NCBI RefSeq assembly: GCF_001949145.1
Contig: NW_019091521.1
Location: 414,919-478,918, forward strand
DNA length: 64,000 bases
Source: Acanthaster planci
Lineage: Eukaryota > Echinodermata > Asteroidea > Valvatida > Acanthasteridae
Direction of reading: 5' to 3'
A program made the position numbers and the translations under genes. The notes under the pieces are model-generated. The model saw only the letters and a list, made by a program, of their open reading frames with translations, did not search any database and was not told the DNA's origin. Of this stretch, positions 47,216-60,000 are shown in pieces; the stretch's first letter is position 1; every line of letters starts with the position of its first letter.

Positions 47216-50200
47216 AGTTTGCATAAACCTTTTCTTTCAAACGGGCTTCAAGTGACCAGAAAAACCACAAAATCAGTGTTTCTTGAGAGGCAAGACCTGC
47301 CAGTGACAATAGCATGTTAAGAAAACCAGCAGTGACCAGAACAGGAAAAATGCCCATTCATCAACAAATCCATTTGACTATAAGTAAATCTGACCCACTT
47401 CATATAGAAATTGTACACAAATATTCCGTGTGGAAATACACAGCCAATGCCCAGTAAAAAAGGAAACACAACAGGTTGTCAGAAAAACCAAGTCACATCA
47501 GATGTTCTAAGGAATATTGTAAGACGGCAGCTTTCACAAAGGCAAAAAGGTGTCATTTCCTGTGCACTGTTTCCCTCCAACAATGAGAAATACATGTATC
47601 CGCCAATTTAATTTTCTTGCTTTCAATGCACGACTCTAATTGATTAGTTCTCTTACACAATGTCCTCACAGATTTGGTACGACTTTAAAAGCTTCTTGAT
47701 GAACAATTTATCTAAATCATGCCACTTTGCTTCAATACACCTGAACTCAAGGTCTAGTGCTACGTACAACGTCTTGATCAGGGCTTGTACTTGGACTTAT
47801 GTATCACTATGGCCATATGTAGCCTAGCTGCCCTTTTAAAGCTCTGCTCTGGCACCAGTTCAATCTGCAGACATTAAATGCTCTCAGACTGATATAAAAA
47901 GCTCCATTTTATGCGGTCTGATGTCCTTGCAACTTAACACAATAACTAAAAAATGAGCCTAAATGTTCACAGCGGGGGACCTTGAACACAGACCAAAGAC
48001 AAAGAAAAACCATTTAACGAATGGCCTGGATAAAAAAAATGTCCATTCCCAAGAATAAATCTGCTGCTACATATATACATGTAATCGGTGTGGCTTTGGA
48101 AACGGTGGCTAGTGCTTCAAATCACTTCCCACAGACGTGTGTAACAATCGGCCACACCCTGTCGATATTTGGACACGGGAAACCTTTGGTGTTTAGACCA
48201 GCCCCCTCCCCCAAATTACATTCGAACCTGAGAAAAGCATAAGCCTATCATATAGTTGCGTAACGGGAGTACATTGCGCAGAGGGAACGGGGGGGGGGAA
48301 CTCATTTTCTGGAGGGTGCAGTGTGTGGGTTTGGCCACAGTTGAAGCCTTGACCAAAAGGTGGACTGTCACTGGATTTGTTTTCCTTCTCTAAGTTCTAA
48401 GGGGGGGCCTTACACTCACATGTCCTAGCTGTTAAATCCTTTAATTACTTACACCACCTGAATACATATATTTACGTCAATTTTCTGTACATATTATTTC
48501 TCTATAACTTTGGAATGAAAGCAACTCATTTAAAGTGAAAAGCCGATTTCTTTTGGGGGGGAGGGAGTAAAACAGTGACTAAAAATCAAACTAAAAAGCC
48601 TTAAATAGGGCAATTAAACAGATTCTTCTTCTGCTTCACAAACCATTCTTCTACTTGGGGAGAATTCTGGAAAAATCAAGTGTAATTTTGGAGACTCAAA
48701 GGCAGTAGATATCAAGAAATTTGTTACAAAAGAGATAAAGGCACTGTGAGAAAAAAAGGTAGACAAAAACAGGCGTTTCACGCCATCTGACCAAGTTGGG
48801 CCGATAAAGGGGATTGGCAACCCCCCCTCCCCAGCTGTGTACGTTTGTTTTGACAATGTGACAGGTGGCCATGGCGTTTGACTTTAAATGCTATGCTTTC
48901 TGAATGGGTTGCCACGGTGATCACCATGGGAAACCATGGCAACCAAGGCATATGCCAAAATAATGAATATGCATAAGCTGTAAATCATGTAAAATGTAGA
49001 ATTCATGTCTTCATAAAGGCATTACAACATACCACAATAAAGAATTATAACACAATAAAGAATTGTAACAAAGAGGTTTGTTACAAATCTATTCTACAAT
49101 TTCACGGCCACAGTTCACCAAGTACATAAAAGTAAAAGGAAAATATACACACTTTTATATCTCTCCCTATTTTAAGTGTGGATAATGTTGACCCAATTTT
49201 AGAAATTGGAAGCACAAAAATCTCAGTCCATCTCAAATTTTTTCTTAAATCGCTATATTACAAGTTTTGAGCAATACAAACTCAAAGAAGTTTCAAATTT
49301 ACGTTGAATGACACTTAGGAAACAAACAGTCTTTTGTCCAGACGTGGATCTATGGGGGAATTCAATGTAAATGAATTCTGGACAGGCCTTGTCACCAAAA
49401 CACACTTTTGGCTCACCACAAACAGCAGTAAACTCCTGGATGTGTGTAGCTTTCTTCCAGTAATACTGCGCCAATACAACACAACATTGGAGAATAGATT
49501 TAAACTGTGTATTTGGTGTTGCTAATTCCAACGTGCATTACCTGTTTCAGTGCTTGGTGTGAATGATTACGCTCACGTTCCCGGAAAAACGTTCCTTTCT
49601 TTCTCAATTTTGACAGTACAAATGTGAAATGTGACTCTGCACATTGACTGCATGAGATTTCACACTGTAAGTTTGAAAAAAAAAACACATGGTTTTTGTC
49701 CCAGAGGACGAAGTGTTTTTATACCCGACAACACATATATAATGATGCTGACACCAAACACACATGGTGCTGACAAAATAATGCTGCCTAAAACCAACGT
49801 TGGGATCCAAATTATTCATCATTAACATGGGCATCCACAATGTTTGGAATATGCAAATGATTCAATGTCAGGGCAAGAGAGAGCGGGGACGTGTTCAACA
49901 CAGCAACACGTAGGGAAGTATGGCCCACAATGCACTGGCACACCCTCACTAGTGAACGCTTTGGACTAGCGATATGGACAAGCTTACAGACCAGTCCTGC
50001 CTTGGAGGTGGTGTTGCAGGATACGTTGAACAATTGCCAACTGCAGTAATGTGGCATATGACGTTTTGAAAACCGGAGGAATGCATAGCTCCCGAGGCCA
50101 GCAACTGTTTTGTCATATCTCTTTCTTGATGTTTTCATTTGTTTTCTAGGGGAAATTTGAGGGCAGCAAAGTGCTCTTGGATGATTGGCGTAGCAGTCCC

Positions 50201-50784
50201 TGCATTGTCCTGTAGAGGGCGGGCGTGCATATTCGCACGTGTGCGTGCTCAGTACATAGAGTCAATCCAATTGACAGAATTGAATAGGGACGTTAGACTG
50301 CCACAGTGGTTTTTTTCCCTCTGCGGCCCAGGCTCAAGCTTCGAACTTGATCCATATGTGGATTGGGTTTTGCAGTCCCAACCTGACTCCATTGGTTTCA
50401 CCTGGAATATTCACTGAGGATCTTCTTTCTCCCTTTACGTCTGTAACTATTTCTCATTGTCTCCTCTCGGCAGGTTTCTTTAGGCTTACAAGCTACAATG
50501 CCTGGGGAACGCTGGAGAAATCCTTGGTTTTATATTCCAGAAATGCTAATAAAAACTGACGTATACAATTATGTGCGTACGGGGGAAAGTTGAGGTCGAT
50601 TTTAGGGGAGAAAGTATCCCAGTAACATTTTTGGGTTCCTGCAACATCTAAGTTCCTACGTGGGTGTTGTTTCCACAACCACTGTCCAAGCTTGAAAAAT
50701 CAAGCGGACGACCGGGAAAAGAGAACCAATTCCTGATCTATGCCTTCCCTGGCGGAGGGAGGTGAGGGGCGGAGGGCGGATCCG

Positions 50785-51005
50785 TCACGTGAAGAGCATG
50801 ATCTTCTTGGTGATGGGCTTGCGGCAGATGGGGCACTGCTTGAGGGGCTTGGCGCATTTCTTGCAGGTGCTGTGACCGCAGAGGAAAGCGGTGTCCCGCT
50901 TGCGCTCCATGCAGATGTTGCAGAGCTGGGCGTCCTCCAGCTCTTGCATCTTCATCCTCAGCTCCTGCACCTCCTTGGAGCTGGGGTGGGTGGCGGTGGC
51001 CAGCT
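50785..51005 (-). CDS. MIB2: MIB2-like last exon: coiled linker, third RING, stop
   Basis: It starts after gtgtatcttcag. A short predicted helix ([20 protein letters not shown]) leads into [20 protein letters not shown], then [17 protein letters not shown] and KKIMLFT, followed by TGA at 50787-50785. It ends like both MIB proteins (ICRKxIxxRI...), at the usual family C-terminus. Confidence 0.95.
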
Positions 51006-54000
51006 CTGAAGATACACAGTGAGGTGTAGGCGGGGGAGGGAACAAAATCCAAAAGATGGAAGTGAGATTAGAAGAGGAAGAGAAATCCATGAGGCCTCCT
51101 GGGGGAGGAGTTGTGATAAAGACGGCGATAAGACACACTTCGACTTTTCAGGACATTCCAGCAGTATGTATTTGGTTATTTCCAAGCAGTGTTGGAGTCC
51201 AGTCCATCGCAAAGTCCTTTCACAAGTCCCTTTACAAGTTCAGTCACAAGTTTCTTACAAGACCAGTCATAAGTAGCAGGGTGAACAATGACAAAGGAAT
51301 GCTTCTGTCACAGTTCATTTGAATTGCTTGGAAATTGGCTTAAGACAGAAGGGCCTGACAGACTTTTTCAGGATTTTGCCCTTCCCAAGCAAATGTAATA
51401 AATGTTGCATAACTTGCTCTAGTGGGAGTTGAACCCTTGATCTCCCGTTTACCAGTGCCGATGTCTCGACCACTTGGCAACTGAGCTGTGCCAGTGTCGG
51501 CAGACTGGTTCGAATCTTGTACCACTTTCGAGGAAAGATGTTAATAAAAGTGAATCAGGCCTTTGGTTTGAGTCAATGCTTCCACTCAATGACTCTGGTT
51601 GGCCTTGAGTTTGAGTTAATGTCTTGGGTCAGAAACACAGCAACTTCCAGTCAAAACTCAGGCAGGTTAGGTGAAAAAAGGCAATAATATAACCAAACAA
51701 CTAGACAAACAAACAGCGCAGTCTGTTTATGTCTCTTTGGAACTGAAGGATCCAAATGATCTACGGTTGGGTGATACTCCCAAATCAGTGTTAATTTCAC
51801 TTGAGAACAGAGCGACCTAAAAAACATATGAAGACAAAGACGAGATGAGGGGGTCACAACACCTTTGTGCCGGGGCACGGATGAGGGACTACTCCCTTTG
51901 GGTGAGGCTGATATTGTTGGTGCAGACCCCCGGCGGGTGGAGACTTGGCGGCCATCTGGTTGAGCCGCAAAAACAAAGAGCATGAGTTGGGTGTGGGGCA
52001 TGGTGCCAGCGTCGGTGAGAACGAGTGTGCATGCAGAAGAGGAGAATGAAAGGGTGGGTCAAAATGAGGAGCAAACAGAAAAAAACTGTGATGAGCGGTT
52101 ACGGTCATGAAGGTGAGGCTTGGTTATGGCTGATCCATCTGCTCTGTGCATGGTCGGGCCTACAGCGGTGGATACGAGGAAATGACCTTTGTAAGGGAGC
52201 ACAACCGGACATTCCTGATGGCCCCCTATAATGGCAGAAAGCCTTGCGCTGGGATTTGCACAGAGTGGCCGTAATGGAACGGTGTCTTCATTCTGTTGTC
52301 ATCATAGTGCTTGCCACCATTGGTGGGGGCCACACTAAATGGACAGTGATGAAGTTAATGTATCACGGTCACCAGATTCCTCTATAATATTAGCCCAAAA
52401 TGCCTAGCAGGGCTGTGCACTGGCATGGAACCTGGTACGAGTACTTACATACCAAACACTTCATGTCAGGAACTGGGTCTAAATTGTGGGGCTGGGTCCT
52501 CATAACCAAATGAACAAATTACACAATACTTTTTACACTGCAAAAAGGATTTCAAAAGGTATTTTACGGGGAGATAGTTAAAAATCAAGGTTGATTTTTT
52601 AAGGTTGTTGACGAGAATTGTAGGCAAAGGCAAAATGGACATTTTGAATGTATTTTGTCATGCAAAAGTATTTTTTTCTTTTTTCTTTTGTAGTATATGT
52701 TTATGGGCACACCCAGATACCCATGTTTTACCACAGTATGGTACCCGGTTCCTATACTACCTGTGTCAATGCACGATTTGACAAGGGACCTTTCTGAAAC
52801 TTCGCAGATTGGATACTGCAGAGTACAGGAATAGCATTGTTGTTTGTGGACCAATGACAATGGTAAACAGTCAGGCATGCGACTGACAAGTCAGGGGTGT
52901 GAAATGAGGGAATTCTAAGCTGCACTAGATTTTTGTAAGGTGCTTTTCAGTTGGAAAAGTGCAATACAAATCAGCTACTCTGAGGAGGAAAACTTGCTGG
53001 TTTGACTATGGGTGGCATGAAAAAGTGCCCGATCCATGAAAATAACTACAATTGGAACTTGGAATGTCACAGATGCGGGGAGCTTGACTTTCTTTGCATG
53101 AGGAAAAGTTTGGCATAAAACAGCAGGTACTTTAAGGGCCTTGGGTTTTTGTGCTTTTCCCCTCACCATCTGAACGGCTTATTTTTATCCACTGCTGGCA
53201 CACCAACAACGGCTCAATGTTTTTTATTTAAAACTTGCACCTAAGCAAATCCCCATATGTATATCTTGTTGCTATGCAGCTGGCGCCCTCAACTGACTAT
53301 GCACAGAGCGGATGGTCCAAGCTTATCAAACAAGGTTGGCACTGGGCTCCAAACAAGGGCAGTTGTCATTCTTATGATCTTCATGCGGTGAAGGGACAAA
53401 TCGCACGACAGGGAATGCTGCGTGAGGTCCTTTTTTATTTGCTTCTAAACAGGTACTGAAGTAAGCATTGCTGTCTGTGGCTATGGCTACTCACTAGAGC
53501 ATGCTCATGTAAAAAAACAGCAGCCACGGCCACAACGCGCCTGATGTGGACATGGCCTCAAATTGGCGGATTTTCTCCAACTTGGCACTTTAAGCGTTTG
53601 CTTGAGAAAATCTGCCAGGTACAAATGTAGCTGGATCGAAAGGAACTGCAGCCGATTTCATGAAATCTGGCGAAACTTTGCATCATACATAAGCCTTACA
53701 CCACAAATATTTGAAAATGCCGTGAAGTATACTTATGGTCGATTTCACAAAGAGTCGGTTAGCAACCTGACATTTCAATTACAGCAAACATTGACAATCA
53801 TGGCTTTTACCACGGCTGTTTCTTATCAGTGTAATAGCAATTAAACAGTCTTTGAATTAGCTCCATCTGCCACTGTGAAAAAGGGTTTCGTATTTTCTTT
53901 GTTGGAACTGGGCGGCCAAACAAGTTTTCTGCTCCCTTCAAAGAAATTGTTCATTTTTTCTTATAAACCTAGTAAACTTGAACAATGGTGAGCGTTAAAT

Positions 54001-57000
54001 GGACATGAATCATTAAATACAATCGTTCATTTCTGGCTTGTTTGGTGCAGCTCACACCACCTAAATTAATGACATGAATTAAGCAGTGATTTGTAGTGCA
54101 AGTCTGAATCGACGCAGTGCCTAACTTTTCCACACGTGCCATGATTTGTTGCACAACTTACGCGATAAGGTTTGCAGATGTGCAGTTAAAGGACAGCACA
54201 AAGTTTGATGTAATTGGCCGCTAGTCTTCAGCATGCGATCGCTTGCTTCTTTATGCAGTGACCAAAGAGTACTGAAGTGAATACGTCACGCGCACAATTA
54301 GTGTGTAAAAGGCATTAGCGCGAGAACCAGCACGTGAACCAACACCCACGCGTACTCCATTCGTTTGCACTGCACTTTCGGGTTCACAGTGACGTCACAC
54401 TTCGGTACTCTCTTCTTAACTCGTTATAGGGGCGTTTCACAAAAGTGCCCCTCCAAGAGTTTGCAACATGTTGGCCAATCACAGTGAGCAAAAGCAGTTG
54501 ACCCAATGTACGTTTGGAGAGGGCTGACAGATTTTTGCGCGCTGTGATTGGCCAACGCGCTTGTGACACACCGCTCAGTTTGACCTCCTAATATTGCAGT
54601 TAAAATGACAGAAGGTAACAATGCTGCAAAGTTCCGTGGTGCATGAGTTGGTCATTAATCTGTTAGTCGGAAGTAGTTCTGGCAACTTCCAACTTTAGTT
54701 TGTCGAGTTGGGTCACAGCACTCAAAAGAAAGTTTAGTTGAAAACAAGCAGACCGGAGGGAGATAAGCACTTTCACCATCAGGAACTCACCCTTTCCGAG
54801 TTTCTCTACGATGGTCTTCTTACACACCGTGCACTCTTTGAGTCTGTGGGAACATTCTGTGAGAAAAGCAAAAAAAGGAACATAGCATTTAAGTAAAAAT
54901 GCTTTGGAACGGGTTGACAGAAGCAACGAGAATGTGGCCGCTCTTGAACACTGAAACCTGAGCCCAGTGTAGGCGCGGTTCTAGAGCCAACTTTTAACTT
55001 TCGGTGATGTCCCATTTTAACTTTTGCTATTGCCGTCAGTGTTGTGGGGGGGGGTGGCTACACAAAAATTTGGTAGGGCTAGAGCCCCCCCCTAGAACCA
55101 TGCCTGGCCCAGTGTCTAGCCTGTGGAACAAACCTGAACCCTGCTCCAGGGCACAGGCACCTGAAAGCTGAGATGACAGTAACTGTTGGTGTGGACCAAT
55201 CCACGTCAAAGCTTAGCTAGCATATGAATTTGTAATAGTGTGTGACATGGACTCAACCCCTTGCTTTCACTTCGTGAATGAAGCCCGAGACAACATGGAA
55301 ACAGAATAATGTGCCTTGCTCAAGGACACAAGCCACGTATATCCAATTCCATGTGGGACTACTAGGAAGAAAATACTGCTTGGGTAGACCATGTGATGAG
55401 CAAAATTGAGCAGTACACCAGCTGAGAGCAGTACACATCTATAGATAAATAATTTGGCTGGTAACCTGCTTTTTTTATGCTTGGGCCTGCATGAAGTTGG
55501 GCCCAGGTCCTGTGGCCACTTCAAAAATTGGACTGGAAATTTGCCAGTGAGGGTGCCCTTCAGCTCGGGTTGGACTGCAGCCCATGGAACATTGCCAAAT
55601 GGACCAGTGCACTGGACCACTGAGTGTGCTCTTACCTTGGCATACTGTCCGGTGACCACAGGGAATGAAGGTGACCTCTGCACTCCTTGAACTACAGAGG
55701 GTGCACTTGTTGTTCTCGTCTAGTTTGAAAGCCTCTGTCACAGGTTCCTGTGCAAAGCAGCAAACCATCGGATAAAATAAAAATTGGAAAAACGTTCGTC
55801 CACTTTAAGCAAGGCCAAGCTGGGTCTATGCAACAATGATAGGGCTTTTGTGGACACTGTAATCACTAGTCGGCCTTACTGAATTGAAAGCGATGTTAAC
55901 TTTTGTTATTTTGGGAACCTAACAATAAAAATGAAAGCAATGAGAAGAGAGTTCATTGCAAATTAATTTTATTACAATGATGAATAATTTGCAATTTGTG
56001 ATTTATTATATCTAAATGTTTTGAGCAACATCACGGGACCCAAAATAGTCTGACACCATCCTATTTGACAGGTTACACTGAATAACACAAGTTCAGGGAA
56101 CAAGATCAAAATGATTTTCCTCTGTATAAGATCTATTGGTTTCACATCTACACTGTATAATACAGAAACAAAATTGGAAAGCAAATCCCTTTCTTTTTGA
56201 AACAAATGTTTGCATATGTACAAAAGGGATACCGGTGACAAATGCTATCTCAACTTGGCAGCTACATTTATCGAGGAAAAACAAAATACAATCGTATAAA
56301 AAGAAAAGGCAAAGTATGTGAAGCCTGGAAGCTTTAACTTTCCTACACTACAAACTGTGGTAAATGAAACAGTTTGAGAGGGCACACATTGAGAGTTTCA
56401 TTAGTTTCTAAAAGAAAGGGATTTGCTTTCCAATTTTGTTTCTGTATTATACAGTGTAGATGTGAAACCAATAGATCTTATTCAGAGGAAAATCGTTTTG
56501 ATCTTGTTCCCTGAACTTATGTTATTCAGTGTAATCTGTCAAATAGGATGGTGTCAGACTATTTTGGGGCTGGACTATAGGGCATGGGAGGGGGCAAGAA
56601 GTAGGTCAGTCCCAATGCTCACACACTCAAACCATCAGAGACAGTTAAACATCTTCCCCCCCAAAAAATTCTACTACTCACGGACTAACAGAAAAAAAAG
56701 AAGCATGCACGGTATTTTGAAGGAACACGCAACATGCTCACATGCAAACACGCAATACAAAGGGTAGTTTTGCTTTCGTCAACAACTATCTAAAACAATT
56801 CTCAGATACAAATCTGGCTTAAGAAATTAGAAACAGTACCTTTAAAAACCAAAATTAAAAGGAAATGTCAATATACTGCACCACAGTTTATGTGACTACC
56901 AACAATTGCAACATAAACAAAAAGCTAAAAAGGAATTACTTTGATGTATGCTTCATTCGTCCTTACCTGCAAAGTGACCTTTCAACGCACAGCCACGGGA

Positions 57001-60000
57001 TATAAAATGAAGGATATAGGATTTTTAAATTTATGACTGCAGCAGAGCATTGTTTTATGTAACTGGTAAAGGGTAAGGCATCACAGAGATCTTCAGATGA
57101 ATATACACACACCCTTCTGTAGTTAGCATTAAGCACGACATTTACGGCAAAAAATCTTGCGCAGATTAAAATTCTATAGTGTTGCTTTTCGTTAAAGTTG
57201 TTTTGCTAAGCTGAGCGACTGCCGCGCTGTGATTATGTAAAAGTTTTTGCTAATGCTGAACATCGACCAGACAGGTTTAATTGCACATTATTTCTTGTAT
57301 GCGTGTACCAACACCTATAAGCATATGCACTGTGTTACTGAATGTTCCCCCTTGTGATTCTGTCTTTTTTTTAAGACAAAAGGCACTGTTTATCACAAAC
57401 CACACACATGTAGCAGTTTGTATAGAGATACGAACTCCAACCGTGCTTAATCTGACAAGATGCGGAAATTAAAGTTGTTTGCACTTTGTTATGTCAATGC
57501 CAGAGCTAAATTAAAGAAAATTTGGTTGGGGAAAAATCACGGGGCAGGTTTGAGCACTGGCTGTAGTTAAACATGACCTGACCAACAACCATCAGAAGGA
57601 TGGATGGTTTGGACTACCGAGTCGACTATTAGGAACCAGGCTCTGGGTTGTGGTGACACCGCTAGGGTTTATCAACAGCCCATTCAACTTGTCAGTATGG
57701 AGGGAACCATTCATGTGAAAATTATCTTACGAAATGTAATTGATCATGAGTGCAGTGACAATTGCAGCAAAGGGCAAAATTTAGGTGGGTTATTCTATAA
57801 ATTTGGGGTCTGACATTTAACATTTTTCCGTCCCTGTTACCACTGACATGTATACTTTGACAGGGGATATCTCACTGAAGTTGATTTCAAACTATTTTTA
57901 TTAGTTTGGCAGGTAATTCGCAGTACTTTTTCAATCTTGGAAATTAAATAATGAGGTCGTTGGAGTGTGACTGTGCTGTTAAAAACCTACTGGTGAGGGG
58001 TCAAACAATAGTTCATGCCCAAACTTGAACCTCTCTGAATCCGTCCTAGATCACCTGGAATACCAGCTCACATGGAGTACATTTGTAACACGAAGTGTCC
58101 AACGGTTACCATCCAAAGCTAAGCTATTTTCCGCAAGTGAAATCTCTTTGGCGGAAAGCTGTGTTGTGAAATTTAACTGTGGGAGTTCATCCATTTCCGC
58201 CGAGCCATTTTTTTGTTTTCTTGCTTTACAGAATCAACTATATGACCGCTCACCTTGCAGATGAAGCACTTCTGGAAGAGCTTGGCACACTCCATGCAGG
58301 TGGCCTGGTGGCCGCAGGGCCGGAACTGGCAGTTAGCCGGGTTCTGGCACATGCGGCACTGGGTCATGATGGCCTGCAGGTTGCCGCCGTCTGTCTGGGC
58401 AACGGGCGGCTTGTCCGGCGCCCTGCTCGCCGCCAGGTCACCGGGCAATGGGGCACTGGCTGATTTGGGTGCTGACCTGCTCGCCGGTTTCTGTTTCAGG
58501 TTGGGAGGGTTTTTTGGCAGCTCTCCCAGCCTCCGTCTACTCAGGAAGATAAAAGCAAAAACGGAAATACTACATTTCCATTTCACTCTACTGACTTCTA
58601 AAAGTTTTGCGACCTTGAAATGACAAGTGAATTTTACTTCAGGTCATCCAGCAAGAGAAGGCTAATTTTTCACACTAATAAAGGGGATGTGCCGTTATTT
58701 TTTTGAGCTGTCGCTGACAAGTCTATCAGTTCTGAGCCATCTGGGTCATCAGGCTGGTGTTTATCTCCAGTTTCCTTGGCATGAAATGACTAACAATATT
58801 TCTGCCCCCCCCGGATGGGATGCCAGCCCATCGCAGGTTGGCTCCCCCAGCTAATGCTGGTACCCATTTACACTCCTGGGTGGAGAGAGACAAGCAGGGG
58901 TGAGGTGACTTGCCCAAGGCCACAACACACAATACCACTGACGCGGTCTGGCTTTAAATAACCAGCGACCCAGGTTTGAAAATTCTGAAACAGTTGAAAT
59001 TTCTGCATGAGGCATATGTTGCAGGGCTCGAACAAGTAGTTTTCTACGCCCTAGGCACCAATGCTCCGAAAAAAATGCTAGTTGGAAAATATATTTAAAA
59101 AAAAATCTCCCAGTCACGTACTGTCTGAGTTCGGCACACTGCTTGAGGAGGCTGTCCAGCTGGGCAGCGGCCGCCAGGTCCAGTGGTGTCTTGCCCAGGT
59201 GGTTCCGCAGCTGAAGGTTGGCGCCCTCTATGGTCAGGTAGCAGGCAACTGCTGGCCCGGTGCCAATGTTGTTGTCGCTAGGAGGTAGTGATGAGCGAAT
59301 CTGGATACAGCAAAGTAACGAGTAACTAATGAAGGTTAAATTGTTGCATAAACATTATTAACCACTTCATGCCGGGGCATTTTTCAACGTTGAGGATGCT
59401 GGGCCGGCATGACCATCATTTTTTCCGTTTTCAAAATTCTTCAAAAATTCATCATTTCATTTAACGGACGTTTATAGCCACAAGGAGTACTCTTTAGGCA
59501 CTACTCTAAGTTGACAGGTGACCTTCACTGACGCCCAAGAATTTCTGCTAGGCCTGCAGCCTTGTAAAAAGAGCCCAGATTGTGTGGTGTTATGTAACTT
59601 TCTTTTGTTCACAAACCTGGCTCAGTGCACTGCTGACCTCTTTTCAATAGGGGCCAGATTAGCGTGCAGCGGTGCTGTGTGGCTCATCGCTGCGATGGTG
59701 GAGCGCTTTTGTCCCCGGTGGTAATTTGCTCGCTATAAATGCCCCAAACCCTGGTTTCAAAACAAGGCTGGATTATCACCACTTTTGAGAGTGAAAAATG
59801 TCGATAATGCCCAGCAGCCTGGTCTTTTGTTCGGAGTACGGTCTTCTGTTACAAGGCCCTGTTTCCTTTGTCCGAGTTCGGAGACCCCGGCCACGCACAT
59901 AAAGCATAAGTCTCCGATTCCGGAGTCCAAGGCAGGAAGTGGTTAACCACTTGCCTCAGGGGTTCCCAGTACTGGGTACCTTGGGTTTGATGCATAGCCG

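Larger units (their letters stand above)
40640..50700. other. 10-kb intergenic region between HES-B and the MIB2-like gene
   Basis: No exon or RNA gene is recognised. There is an AT-rich stretch at 41200-41800, a GC-rich island at about 45000-45160 containing GCACGTGC, a CGTCACGTGAC site near 43931, and a 38-bp tandem repeat at 47068-47215. The 3' UTR of the MIB2-like gene probably covers the last few hundred bases. Confidence 0.6.
55748..58253. other. MIB2-like intron, 2.5 kb, with large inverted duplication
   Basis: Phase 0 on both sides. It holds the inverted repeat 56038-56568 and the dispersed repeat copy 57786-57927. The remainder is AT-rich and featureless. Confidence 0.65.

Noticed and set aside
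51651-52001. whole 116-codon minus frame as an independent gene
   Set aside because: Only the 31 codons between the splice sites at 51955 and 51863 fit. They belong to the MIB2-like transcript.
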